Assembly: GCF_014207355.1 (NCBI RefSeq)
Contig: NZ_JACHEF010000004.1
Coordinates: 248,001 to 312,000, forward strand
Direction of reading: 5' to 3'
DNA from: Mesorhizobium sangaii
GTDB taxonomy: Bacteria > Pseudomonadota > Alphaproteobacteria > Rhizobiales > Rhizobiaceae
Length of the DNA stretch: 64,000 nt
The position numbers and the translations under genes were made by a program. The notes under the pieces were generated by a model. It did not search any database. It was not told where the DNA came from and worked only from the letters and a program-made list of their open reading frames with translations. Shown one piece after another: positions 1-7,803 of the stretch. How positions within the stretch are numbered: position 1 is the first letter of the stretch; every line of letters begins with the position of its first letter.

Positions 1-1
1 C

Positions 2-1081
2 TTCTCCGCCCATGTCACGGCGAAGATGGTCGAGGACATGGCCGAGCGCTATTTGATCGGCCGCGATCCGCACGACATCGAGAACTTCTTCCGCCGTGCA
101 TATTCGTCCGGCTTCACCCAGCGCCCTGACGTGTCAGGCATGGGCTGCTTCTCGGCGCTGGAAATGGCCTGCTGGGACATCATCGGCAAGGAGGCCAACA
201 AGCCGGTCTACAAATTGCTCGGCGGCCAGGTGCACGAGACGCTGCGCTCCTACACCTACCTCTACCCGCACACCGGCAGCGTCCACTCCGAGGATGCGCG
301 CGGCAAGAACGTCTACAACGACCCCGATCTCGCCGCCGCCTGCGCGCTCGAATATGTCGAGCAGGGGTTCAATGCCGTCAAGCTCGATCCGGCCGGCCCC
401 TACACCGCCTTCGACGGCCACCAGCCGCGTCTCGTCGACATCGACCTCTCGGCGCGCATGATCAAGGCGATCCGCGAGGCGGTCGGCACCCGCGCCGACA
501 TCCTGTTCGGCACCCACGGCCAGTTCACCGCCTCCGGCGCGCTGCGCATGGCCCGCGCCATCGAACCCTATGACCCGCTGTGGTTCGAGGAGCCGGTGCC
601 GCCCGACATGCCCGAAGTGATGGCGCAGGTGGCGCGAGGCACCTCGATCCCGATCGCCACCGGCGAGCGGCTGACGACCAAGTTCGAATTCGCCCGGGTC
701 ATCGAGAACCGAGCCGCGACCATCCTGCAGCCCGACCTTGGCCGCTCGGGCGGCATCCTCGAAACCAAGAAGATCGCCGCCATGGCCGAGGCCTACCACA
801 TCCAGGTCGCCCCGCACTGCTATTGCGGGCCGATCGTCGGCGCCGCCAACATCCAGCTGGCGGTGACGCTACCCAACTTCCTCATCCTGGAATCGCTGAA
901 GCAGTGGGACGGGTTCCACGCGACGCTGCTTACGAAGAAGATCGAGTGGCAGGACGGCAATGTCATCCCGTCGAAGGAGCCCGGCCTCGGCGTCGAGCTC
1001 AACGAAGCGGTCTGCGATGCGCATCCCTACACCGGCAAGGAACTGCATCTGCAGATGATGCAGACGCCGCTGATGCCGTGA
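2..1081 (+). CDS. Mandelate racemase/muconate lactonizing enzyme family protein (5' end cut by window)
   Basis: Enolase-superfamily enzyme; members abstract the proton alpha to a carboxylate using a divalent metal, usually in sugar-acid catabolism. The frame is open to the left edge, so the N-terminus lies outside. Visible motifs are VKLDP (catalytic-lysine strand), GTHGQFT, WFEEPVPP and ATGERL (metal-binding acidic residues) and APHCYCGP near the C-terminus. The GTHGQ/FEEP/TGERL set resembles the 3,6-anhydro-L-galactonate cycloisomerase-like branch, but substrate cannot be fixed from sequence. It overlaps the next gene by four bases, so the two are probably translationally coupled and act in one pathway. 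Confidence 0.85.
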   Translation, partial: FSAHVTAKMVEDMAERYLIGRDPHDIENFFRRAYSSGFTQRPDVSGMGCFSALEMACWDIIGKEANKPVYKLLGGQVHETLRSYTYLYPHTGSVHSEDARGKNVYNDPDLAAACALEYVEQGFNAVKLDPAGPYTAFDGHQPRLVDIDLSARMIKAIREAVGTRADILFGTHGQFTASGALRMARAIEPYDPLWFEEPVPPDMPEVMAQVARGTSIPIATGERLTTKFEFARVIENRAATILQPDLGRSGGILETKKIAAMAEAYHIQVAPHCYCGPIVGAANIQLAVTLPNFLILESLKQWDGFHATLLTKKIEWQDGNVIPSKEPGLGVELNEAVCDAHPYTGKELHLQMMQTPLMP

Positions 1082-1995
1082 GCGAAAGCTATGCCTTCAT
1101 CGGCCTTGGCCATCTCGGCGGTAATCTTGCAGCCAGCCTGATCCGCAACGGTTTTGCGGTCACCGTCTTCGACCGCGACCCCACCGCCGTCGAGCGCCTC
1201 GTCGCGCTCGGCGCCACCGCTGCCGACAGTCCCGCCAAAGCCGCTGCTAAAGCCGGCAACGCCATCACGTGCCTGCCCTCGCCTAAGGTCAGCGAAGCGG
1301 TCTTGGCCGGTCCAGGCGGCTTGCTCGAGGGCCTGCCCGAACGCGGCACCTGGATCGAGATGTCGACCAACGGCCGCGACGAGATCGTGCGCCTGGCCGC
1401 CCTCGCCTCGGCCAAGAGCATCGAAACATTGGAATGCCCGGTCACCGGCGGCGTGCATCTGGCGGCGGTCGGAAAAATCACCGCACTGGTCGGTGGCGAT
1501 GCAGCACTTTATGAACGCCATCGCCCGGCCATCGAAGCGATGTGCGCGAAGTCGTTCCTGATGGGACCGGTCGGCTCGGCGGCGGTGATAAAGGTGATCA
1601 CCAACATGCTCGCCTTCATCCATCTTGTCGCCGCCGGCGAGGCATTGATGCTGGCCAAGCAAGGCGGGCTCGACCTCGCCCAATCCTACCACGCCATTGT
1701 TGCCTCCTCCGGCAACAGCTTCGTCCATGAGACCGAAAGCCAGCTCATTCTCAACGGCTCCTACGACATCGGCTTCACCATGGACCTGGCGCTGAAGGAC
1801 CTCGGCTTCGCGCTCGCCATGGCCGAACAATCCGGCGTGCCGCTTGAGCTTGCCACGCGGGTCAACGCGATCTTTGAGCAAGGCAAGGCTGCCTATGGCG
1901 GCAGCGCCTGGTCCACCCAGATCGTCAAATTGCTGGAAGATGCCGTTGGCACGGAGCTACGCGCTCCCGGTTTCCCGGCCAAACTCGAAGTCTGA
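1078..1995 (+). CDS. NAD(P)-dependent beta-hydroxyacid dehydrogenase (3-hydroxyisobutyrate dehydrogenase family)
   Basis: 305 residues, the usual family length. The chosen start is GTG inside a GTGA overlap with the upstream stop, because the protein then begins directly with the Rossmann strand: FIGLGHLGGNLA is the GxGxxG dinucleotide loop at residues 5-15. TGGVHLAAVGK matches the substrate-binding signature, and the lysine of AAVIKVITNM is in the position of the catalytic lysine. Family members oxidise beta-hydroxyacids or reduce tartronate-semialdehyde-like aldehydes. Coupling to the enolase-superfamily gene suggests it processes a product of that enzyme. An open frame extends far upstream but is only the shifted reading of the neighbouring gene. 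Confidence 0.88.
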   Translation: MSESYAFIGLGHLGGNLAASLIRNGFAVTVFDRDPTAVERLVALGATAADSPAKAAAKAGNAITCLPSPKVSEAVLAGPGGLLEGLPERGTWIEMSTNGRDEIVRLAALASAKSIETLECPVTGGVHLAAVGKITALVGGDAALYERHRPAIEAMCAKSFLMGPVGSAAVIKVITNMLAFIHLVAAGEALMLAKQGGLDLAQSYHAIVASSGNSFVHETESQLILNGSYDIGFTMDLALKDLGFALAMAEQSGVPLELATRVNAIFEQGKAAYGGSAWSTQIVKLLEDAVGTELRAPGFPAKLEV

Positions 1996-2075
1996 CCACA
2001 GGCAAGAAATTTAGCGATTTCAGTGGGTTGTACCCATCGCCGGATTCACCTGAATCGATCCGTTAACGACTTGAT

Positions 2076-3020
2076 TCAATATCTGAGCGTCAGCGCGCCG
2101 GGCAGGATCTCGAAGGTCGCCGGTATGCGTCCCGGCGACTCGCCATCTATGTCGACCAGCGCGCCGTTCGCCTCGACATCGCCGAGCGGCTCGACCACCA
2201 CTTTCCTGCCCCGCAGGATGGTGATCGCCGGATGATTGCGTTGCCGACCGCCGTAGAGCAGCCGGATGTCCCAGATCAGCTTCAGCTTGCCGGCGGCGCG
2301 CAGGATGACGATGTCGAACTGCCCGTCGGCCAGTTCCGCATCCGGCGCGATCATCATGCCACCGCCGAAGAACTTGCCGTTGGCGACCGCCACCAGCGCC
2401 ATGCGCGCCTCGACCGGCGTGCCGTCGTCGACCGTGATCCTGACATGCTGGAAGCGGTAGCGGATGAACTCGACCACGGTGCGCCACAGGAACAGTGACT
2501 TCGCCGACATCTTGCCCTTGCGCTTGTCGGCGTTGACGGCGCGGTCGGTGGCGCCAGACAGGCCGAGGCTGGCGATGTTGATGAAATGCCGGCTGGCCAG
2601 CGCGCCATGGTCGTCGATGTAGCAAATGCGTCCGGCGTCGACCTTGCGGGGCTTGGCCTCCGCGAGCCGCTTCAGCACCGCATCCACCTCTTTCGGCAAC
2701 CCGAGCCCCCGCGCGAAATCGATACCGGTCCCGCACGGCAAGAGACCAAGCTCGGTTGTCCTGCGGCCTTCCTCGGACGCCTGCAGCAGCCCATCGGCCA
2801 CCTCGCTGGCGGTGCCGTCGCCACCGGCCGCGATCACCAGGTCGAAACCGTTTGCCGCGAGATCGAGCGCCAGCCTTTCGGCATCACCTTCGGCCTGCGT
2901 CTCGCGCAGCTCGAATTCGCCGAAATGCTTTCTCAGCGATGCGGCGACCTCCGGCCAATGCCGTTTCAGCCGGCCGCCACCGGCAATCGGATTGAGGACC
3001 ACCCCGACTTTCAAGCACAC
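2076..3020 (-). CDS. Diacylglycerol kinase-family lipid kinase (YegS/BmrU type)
   Basis: 314 residues. Starts with VGVVLNPIAGGG, the first nucleotide-binding element of DAG/sphingosine kinases, followed by the signature AAGGDGTASEV and LLPCGTGIDFARGLGLP. The C-terminal half has the beta-sandwich pattern of YegS-like proteins (VANGKFFGGGMMIAPDAELADG). It should phosphorylate a lipid or related alcohol at the inner face of the cytoplasmic membrane using ATP; no membrane segment is seen. It stands alone and converges with the dehydrogenase gene. Confidence 0.88.
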   Translation of the reverse strand: MCLKVGVVLNPIAGGGRLKRHWPEVAASLRKHFGEFELRETQAEGDAERLALDLAANGFDLVIAAGGDGTASEVADGLLQASEEGRRTTELGLLPCGTGIDFARGLGLPKEVDAVLKRLAEAKPRKVDAGRICYIDDHGALASRHFINIASLGLSGATDRAVNADKRKGKMSAKSLFLWRTVVEFIRYRFQHVRITVDDGTPVEARMALVAVANGKFFGGGMMIAPDAELADGQFDIVILRAAGKLKLIWDIRLLYGGRQRNHPAITILRGRKVVVEPLGDVEANGALVDIDGESPGRIPATFEILPGALTLRY

Positions 3021-3229
3021 CCTCCCGCAAGGACATCAAGGCGCCCGGCGCCTCGACTCCTTTGCCGGCATTGAAACCCGCGCCCGCCGGCAGGGCAAGG
3101 GCGAATGTCCACCGCTGCCGCCCGTCATGGCGGACCGGAAAATCCGTTGTCCTTGCTTGATCCCCGATAATCCCACTATCCACAGGCCTGCCGCAGTTTC
3201 GCCAACCACTTACCCGGCGTACATTGAAC

Positions 3230-3615
3230 CCATCTCAGGCGGCTACCGATCGCCCAGCCGAAAGGCGGAGTGAAAGGCGGATTTCCTGAGGCCCGTACGG
3301 CCCTGAGCGAGAGCAGGCTTGCCTGTTGGAGGGATGGATGCCGAGACCTACGGGGCCGCGGAAAGCGTGCCAACGCCGACGGCGGACCGATGCTGCCATG
3401 AAGGACGGCAAAAACCTTCGATGGTGCGCAGGGCAAAGCCCGCAAGGGCGGAGACCGGCGTGGTCCCGAACGGGCGCTGCTCTCGGGTGGCGGGCTGGCA
3501 GGACCGTCAAAATCAAGGCCGGCATGGCGCGACGACTTTACGGAAGCTGCTGCCGCGACCGTGTCCTGATCTGACAGGGAGGCGCTGGGAGAGATCCCGG
3601 CGCCGACTGTCTTTT
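3230..3615 (+). ncRNA. Candidate structured non-coding RNA ending in a Rho-independent terminator
   Basis: 836 bases (3021-3856) lack a convincing protein gene: the open frames here show no recognisable domain and poor composition. The stretch contains short hairpins capped by GNRA tetraloops (GCC-GAAA-GGC at 3257-3266; GCCC-GCAA-GGGC at 3438-3449) and ends in a strong terminator with a GAGA loop and T-run at 3573-3615. A terminator with no gene before it on the same strand implies a separate transcript. The 5' end is a guess. It does not match the RNase P, tmRNA, SRP or 6S RNA landmarks I know. Confidence 0.35.
3573..3615 (+). terminator. Strong Rho-independent terminator
   Basis: Outer arms GACAG (3573-3577) and CTGTC (3607-3611) enclose GGCGCTGGGA (3581-3590) paired with TCCCGGCGCC (3595-3604, one G-T wobble) around a GAGA tetraloop; TTTT follows at 3612-3615. 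No protein gene lies upstream on this strand until 1995. Confidence 0.7.
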
Positions 3616-3714
3616 GGCTATCCCCTACAATTTTTACGCTGTTTCCGGATATGGCTGCAACCGGCGCTGAAATCAGCTAACGTCCGGCGTCGTCGGAGTC
3701 CGTTTGATAACGCG

Positions 3715-3818
3715 CTCTGCAGAGGCGTATGGCGTGGGTTTCGAGAACCGAAGCGCAGCGGACATTTGGGTCCGTGAGCATCGGAAGCGCAGAAAACCGC
3801 GTCAGGCGTCCGGCAGAG
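3715..3818 (+). ncRNA. Three-hairpin structured element, copy A
   Basis: Outer arms CTCTGC (3715-3720) and GCAGAG (3813-3818); hairpin 1 GGTT-TCGAG-AACC; hairpin 2 CGGAC-ATTTGG-GTCCG; then GTGAGCATCGGAAGCGCAG, almost identical to copy B at 42554-42658. The paired arms differ between copies but stay complementary, while the single-stranded link is conserved, which is the signature of RNA structure. It lies 38 bases before a start codon. The ribosome-binding purines (3842-3850) could pair with CTCCC just upstream (3836-3840), so a cis-regulatory role is possible but unproven. Confidence 0.5.
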
Positions 3819-3856
3819 TAGCGTTAGCGAATGGGCTCCCTGAAGGGGGATACTTC

Positions 3857-4291
3857 ATGACGTTGATCCAGAAGCTTGCCGTTGCCTATGCGTTCCTGTT
3901 CTTCGGCGTCGTCGCCATCGGCTACATACCGGCGTTCAACGATGCCAGCGGCAATCTGTTCGGCCTGTTCTCGCTGCAATGGTACGACGACCTGCTGCAC
4001 GCCTTCTCCGGCGTCTGGGCGCTGGCTGCCGCCTTCATCTCGCACCGCCAGGCGGTGTTCTATTTCAAGCTGTTCGGCTCGGTCTATCTGTTCGACGGCG
4101 TGCTTGGCCTGATCACCGGTTCCGGCTGCCTCGATGCCGGCATCTTCATCAACGGCTTCCGCTCTCTCAATGATATCGAATTCCCGGCCCGCTTCTTCGC
4201 CAATCTGCCGCACATCGTCATTGGCGGCTTCGCAGTCTATGTCGGCTTCTGGCTGTCGAAGCGAATACACGACCACTTCGCCACGGCCTGA
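3857..4291 (+). CDS. Small membrane protein of unknown function
   Basis: 144 residues with about four hydrophobic segments (roughly 4-24, 45-65, 70-92 and 118-138). I do not recognise the family. The start is the ATG preceded by GAAGGGGGA at 3842-3850; the frame is open further upstream but that part overlaps the structured element and has no ribosome-binding site. The stop is six bases before the next ATG and the third gene follows closely, so 3857-6442 reads as one membrane-associated operon. Confidence 0.75.
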   Translation: MTLIQKLAVAYAFLFFGVVAIGYIPAFNDASGNLFGLFSLQWYDDLLHAFSGVWALAAAFISHRQAVFYFKLFGSVYLFDGVLGLITGSGCLDAGIFINGFRSLNDIEFPARFFANLPHIVIGGFAVYVGFWLSKRIHDHFATA

Positions 4292-4297
4292 TCGGCC

Positions 4298-5428
4298 ATG
4301 ATCCTCTTTCGCTGGCTGAAGCGCATCGTCAAGGCGATTCTGTGGCTGATTGTCATGGTCGTCCTGATCCCGGTCGTCGGGCTGAGCTATGGCTTCCTGA
4401 CAACGTCGTCACTCGACAAGGCGCCGCTGCCCGGCATCGCCGACGGCGCGCCGCCCAAGGCGCTCGCCGACAAGGTTCGCGCCGAAATCCCCGGCTACCA
4501 GCGGCCGGAGGAATCGACCTTCCTCACCTACCCGGAATGGGCGATCGTCTACGCCGCGCGCGAATATGCCGGCTTCGTCGACAAGAACCAGCCGAGCGGC
4601 TTTCCCTATTGGTCCTATGTCGGTCGCTTCTGGCAGGACTACGCCATGGTGATCCGCGCCAGTTCTGGCTACGAGTTCAACTTCGCAAACCACCAGATGC
4701 TGGTCATCATCGGCACCAGCCACAGCATCGAACACATCCTGCAATGGGCCTATGAGAACACGGTCGGCCGCATCACCGAGGCGACCGCCGGCAAGCGCAC
4801 CGCCGCCGACATCTATCAGGCCAAGGTGGCGGCCGACTATGCCGCTTTCCTCGACCAGGTGCCGTGGTATCAATTTCCCTATGCCGAGAAGCGCGCCGGC
4901 CTCTTTGCCGTGCAGCCGGCGCCGGGCGACAGCTCCATCCGCACCAGCGAACGCAAGCTTGCCTTCGGCCTTGCCGACACCATCAAGCAGGGCTACGCCG
5001 ACCTGATCAAGCAGGCACTCGCGGCCACGTCCCCACCAGCCTTCCTCGACATCCATGTCTGGGCCAAAGGGCCGGTCGGCGAAGCGACACGCAACGAGCC
5101 CGATACCTTGCTTGAGCGCGACTACGGCGCCGACGGCGCCGTCTTCGTCACCAAGCGCTACCAGGTGTTTACCGAGATGATTCCGCGCCTGATCGACAAG
5201 GGCGTCTCCTTCGTCGAAATCGGCGGCAATGACGAGATCATGGTCACCGTACTTTCGACCGACTCGATCGCCGTTCCCGAAGGCATCCGCATCCTGTTCA
5301 GCTATCCGCTGCCGGCCGACCCGGCCACGCGCCGAACCGGGCTGACCGTCGCCGTGCGCAAGCTGCATCTCGTGCTGCCGGCTCTGATCAAGTCAGGCGC
5401 CAGGCTCGAACATGTCTATGACTATTGA
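4298..5428 (+). CDS. Conserved hypothetical membrane-anchored protein
   Basis: 376 residues. One N-terminal transmembrane helix (about 10-32) follows a basic start (RWLKRIVK), so the remainder is probably periplasmic. The body has no motif I can assign; ESTFLTYPEWAIVYAAREYA and the aromatic-rich stretch after it look globular. It is the middle gene of the three-gene membrane operon. Its anchor has the same design as that of the downstream hydrolase, which suggests both act at the same membrane face. Function unknown. Confidence 0.8.
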   Translation: MILFRWLKRIVKAILWLIVMVVLIPVVGLSYGFLTTSSLDKAPLPGIADGAPPKALADKVRAEIPGYQRPEESTFLTYPEWAIVYAAREYAGFVDKNQPSGFPYWSYVGRFWQDYAMVIRASSGYEFNFANHQMLVIIGTSHSIEHILQWAYENTVGRITEATAGKRTAADIYQAKVAADYAAFLDQVPWYQFPYAEKRAGLFAVQPAPGDSSIRTSERKLAFGLADTIKQGYADLIKQALAATSPPAFLDIHVWAKGPVGEATRNEPDTLLERDYGADGAVFVTKRYQVFTEMIPRLIDKGVSFVEIGGNDEIMVTVLSTDSIAVPEGIRILFSYPLPADPATRRTGLTVAVRKLHLVLPALIKSGARLEHVYDY

Positions 5429-5443
5429 GACGATAGCCAGGCA

Positions 5444-6442
5444 ATGCGCAGACTGATCCGCATCGTCGGCTGGCTTGCGCTCACGCTGGTCGTGCTGATT
5501 GTGGTCGTGCCTGTCGGCTTTCGCGGCGCGGCTGCGCTGCGGGAGAACCTGTCACCCGAGGAGGCAGCCCCGGCGGGAGCGCTGTTTGCCACTGTCGATG
5601 GCCTGGAGATCCACTACCAGGTCTGGGGACCGCAGGACGGGCCGCCGCTGCTTCTTTTCCACGGCACGGCCTCCTGGTCCGAGACCTACCGCGATGTCGC
5701 CGCGCCATTGGGAGAACAGGGCTTTCGCGTCATAGCACCCGACATGCCTCCCTTTGGCTATTCGCAAAGACCGGCCGACCAGGATTATTCGCGCGCTGCC
5801 CATGCAAAACGCGTCCTCGGTTTCGCCGACGCGCTCGGCCTGCGCCATTTCAGCGTCGGTGTCCATTCCTATGGCGGCGGTGGCGTGATCGAAGCCGCGT
5901 TCGAGGCTCCGGCTCGCGTCGACTCGCTGATCCTGCTCGACGTGGCACTTGGCCTCGGCCGGACCGAAGCGCCGACAATGCCGTTTGCTGCTCTCCTGAA
6001 CCTGCGATGGCCTCGCGAACTGCTGACTGCCTCGACCTTCACCAACCCTCTTATGGTCGGGCCGGGTCTGCGCTCCTTCATCGGCAACGACGACGTGGTC
6101 ACCGCCGAACGCATCGCGATCTACGCACGGCCCCTCAATGTCGATGGCACCACCGATGCGGTCGGCCATTGGCTGTTCAGCGGCCTCTTCAACGACGAAC
6201 GAAAATCCCTTGCCGCCAACCCCGCGAACTATCGCACCTTCACGCCGCCCGTTCTTGTCATCTGGGGACGAGACGATACGACCACGCCCCTCCAGCAGGG
6301 CGAAGAGATAGCTGCGCTGTTTCCGCACGCCGAACTGGCGGTTCTCGATGGCGTCAACCACATCCCGCAGGTCGAACGTCCGCACGATGTGGTGCGGCTG
6401 ATCGCGAACTTCCTCAAACGAATCTTGCCGGCCACTCGATAG
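5444..6442 (+). CDS. Membrane-anchored alpha/beta hydrolase
   Basis: 332 residues with a signal-anchor helix at about 7-27. The hydrolase fold is clear: LLFHGTASWSETY (oxyanion loop), VGVHSYGGGGV (nucleophile elbow, where the first glycine of GxSxG is replaced by valine), WGRDDTTTPL (acid) and DGVNHIPQVERP (catalytic histidine). Likely an esterase or haloalkane-dehalogenase-like enzyme tethered outside the cytoplasmic membrane; substrate unknown. It lies 15 bases after the previous stop and is the last gene of the operon. Confidence 0.85.
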   Translation: MRRLIRIVGWLALTLVVLIVVVPVGFRGAAALRENLSPEEAAPAGALFATVDGLEIHYQVWGPQDGPPLLLFHGTASWSETYRDVAAPLGEQGFRVIAPDMPPFGYSQRPADQDYSRAAHAKRVLGFADALGLRHFSVGVHSYGGGGVIEAAFEAPARVDSLILLDVALGLGRTEAPTMPFAALLNLRWPRELLTASTFTNPLMVGPGLRSFIGNDDVVTAERIAIYARPLNVDGTTDAVGHWLFSGLFNDERKSLAANPANYRTFTPPVLVIWGRDDTTTPLQQGEEIAALFPHAELAVLDGVNHIPQVERPHDVVRLIANFLKRILPATR

Positions 6443-6555
6443 ATCGACGGTTCGGCGCTCCGCCACGCTCATTCCACAATCGCGGCCAAATCCCGCCTTG
6501 TTCGCGCGCGATGGATCGTTTGCATGTCGGGGGCGCATATGGAAGGGACAAGACC

Positions 6556-7077
6556 GTGATCAAGACCGCCCTTGTCGCCATGACCATTGTCGGCTGCGAC
6601 TGCGACGCCAGGCTTTGCGAATATATCGGCGAGACGCCGGCCAAGTGGTCGACGATTGCCGAATGCGAAGCGGCGATGAAGAGCCAGATGCTGCACGAGC
6701 GCAATTTCAACTATCCGCTCATCTCCGGCATCTGCCGTGCCAAGGGCTCGTCGTCCGCGGCGCAACTGACCGCGACCGCGTCGCGCCCGGACCTGAAGCC
6801 CGCCAGCAGGGTCGTTGAAACCGAAAGCCCGCTGCCGCCGGAATTGAGCCGTCGGCCGAGCGTCCCGGTTGGCTCGCCGACGACGGCCATGGAAGCCGCC
6901 GCCGCCCGGCCCGTCGCCTATGAACAAGTGGTCGATGGCGGAACCGGCGTGCTCTACCGCACGAAGAATGGCTATGCCGTGGTCAAGACCGATCTTGGCC
7001 GCGCCGCCTCGGCGACTGCCGACATGGCGAAACGGTCGGCGAACTGGCTGGCCGGACTGGTGCCGAAGGGGCTGTAG
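6556..7077 (+). CDS. Small exported or hypothetical protein
   Basis: 173 residues from a GTG preceded by GGAAGGGA. The short hydrophobic start (VIKTALVAMTIVGCDCDARLC) may be a signal or simply a core strand; the next 45 residues contain spaced cysteines and a CEAAM-like pattern seen in small rhizobial exported proteins, followed by a serine/proline-rich linker. No family assigned. An in-frame ATG at 6511 would add 15 residues but lacks a good ribosome-binding site. Its stop codon lies on the first bases of a palindromic repeat. Confidence 0.6.
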   Translation: MIKTALVAMTIVGCDCDARLCEYIGETPAKWSTIAECEAAMKSQMLHERNFNYPLISGICRAKGSSSAAQLTATASRPDLKPASRVVETESPLPPELSRRPSVPVGSPTTAMEAAAARPVAYEQVVDGGTGVLYRTKNGYAVVKTDLGRAASATADMAKRSANWLAGLVPKGL

Positions 7078-7149
7078 AGCAATCCCAGGACAAGTGTGGA
7101 GCGATTCTCTCGGGAAAAGCGCATAGCGCTTTCCCTCAGGGAATTGCGC
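7077..7149. repeat. Diverged copy of the GCAATTCC palindromic element
   Basis: GAGCAATCCC near the start pairs with GGGAATTGC at the end around a GC-rich inner stem (AAAGCGC/GCGCTTT). Same general design as the first hairpin of the elements at 31446-31546 and 36711-36811, but diverged. It sits exactly at the 3' end of the preceding gene, where it may act as a transcription or mRNA-end hairpin. Confidence 0.55.
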
Positions 7150-7162
7150 CGAAACAACGCCC

Positions 7163-7786
7163 TTACAACTTGACCTTGAGGCTCTGCCAGAACTTGTCGA
7201 TCAGCGGCTTTTCGGCGGCCGCATCCTCGCCGGCAACGCGTGTGATGAACAGCAACCCCTGATCGGCAAGGCCGAAGCCGACGATCTCGAAATCGGCGGT
7301 GTCGGTGCGCGTCTTCACCTTGGCGAGAATGCCGGTCAGTTCCTTGCCGTCGGCGAGCTTGCGCGTCGTCGGCTCCTGCGTCAGCTTCGCACCAGCCTGA
7401 ACCGATTCCTTGGTCATTTCCCGCAGCATCAGCTGGTTGAGCGACACCGGATTCATCTTGCCGTATTCCTGCACGACGACGATCGTGCCCAGCGCCGACG
7501 CCATCAGATACTGCGTGATGTTCTCGCCGAGATCGGTCTTGGTCACCGAAATGTCGCTTGGATGAACGAAGGAGAAACTGCCGCCGGAAAATGTAGCGAA
7601 GTCGTTGCGCTCGAGCGTCACCTTGCTCTGTTTGCCACCGGGCAGCGTCACATCTGTGCTTTCGCCCGGATCGATATCGACCGAGACACCGTCGATCGTC
7701 AGCTTGAAAGCCTTGAGATCCTCGGCTCCGGCCGGTCCAGCGCACAGCGCGATGAGGGTGAGTGCCGCCGCTGATACCATTCGCAT
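7163..7786 (-). CDS. Exported hypothetical protein
   Basis: 207 residues with a cleavable signal (hydrophobic MRMVSAAALTLIALCAGPAGA, cut before EDLKAF). The mature part is a mixed-strand periplasmic domain with no motif I recognise. It ends 18 bases upstream of... the preceding start of the Tat flavoenzyme's stop on the same strand, so the flavoenzyme (upstream) and this gene probably share a transcript. It may be an accessory periplasmic protein; that is inference from position only. Confidence 0.72.
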   Translation of the reverse strand: MRMVSAAALTLIALCAGPAGAEDLKAFKLTIDGVSVDIDPGESTDVTLPGGKQSKVTLERNDFATFSGGSFSFVHPSDISVTKTDLGENITQYLMASALGTIVVVQEYGKMNPVSLNQLMLREMTKESVQAGAKLTQEPTTRKLADGKELTGILAKVKTRTDTADFEIVGFGLADQGLLFITRVAGEDAAAEKPLIDKFWQSLKVKL

Positions 7787-7803
7787 GGTTGTTCTCCTGA
7801 CGT

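Noticed and set aside
3319..3777. 152-codon plus-strand frame within the RNA-rich region
   Set aside because: No domain, arginine-rich random-looking product, no ribosome-binding site, and it spans the terminator at 3573-3615.
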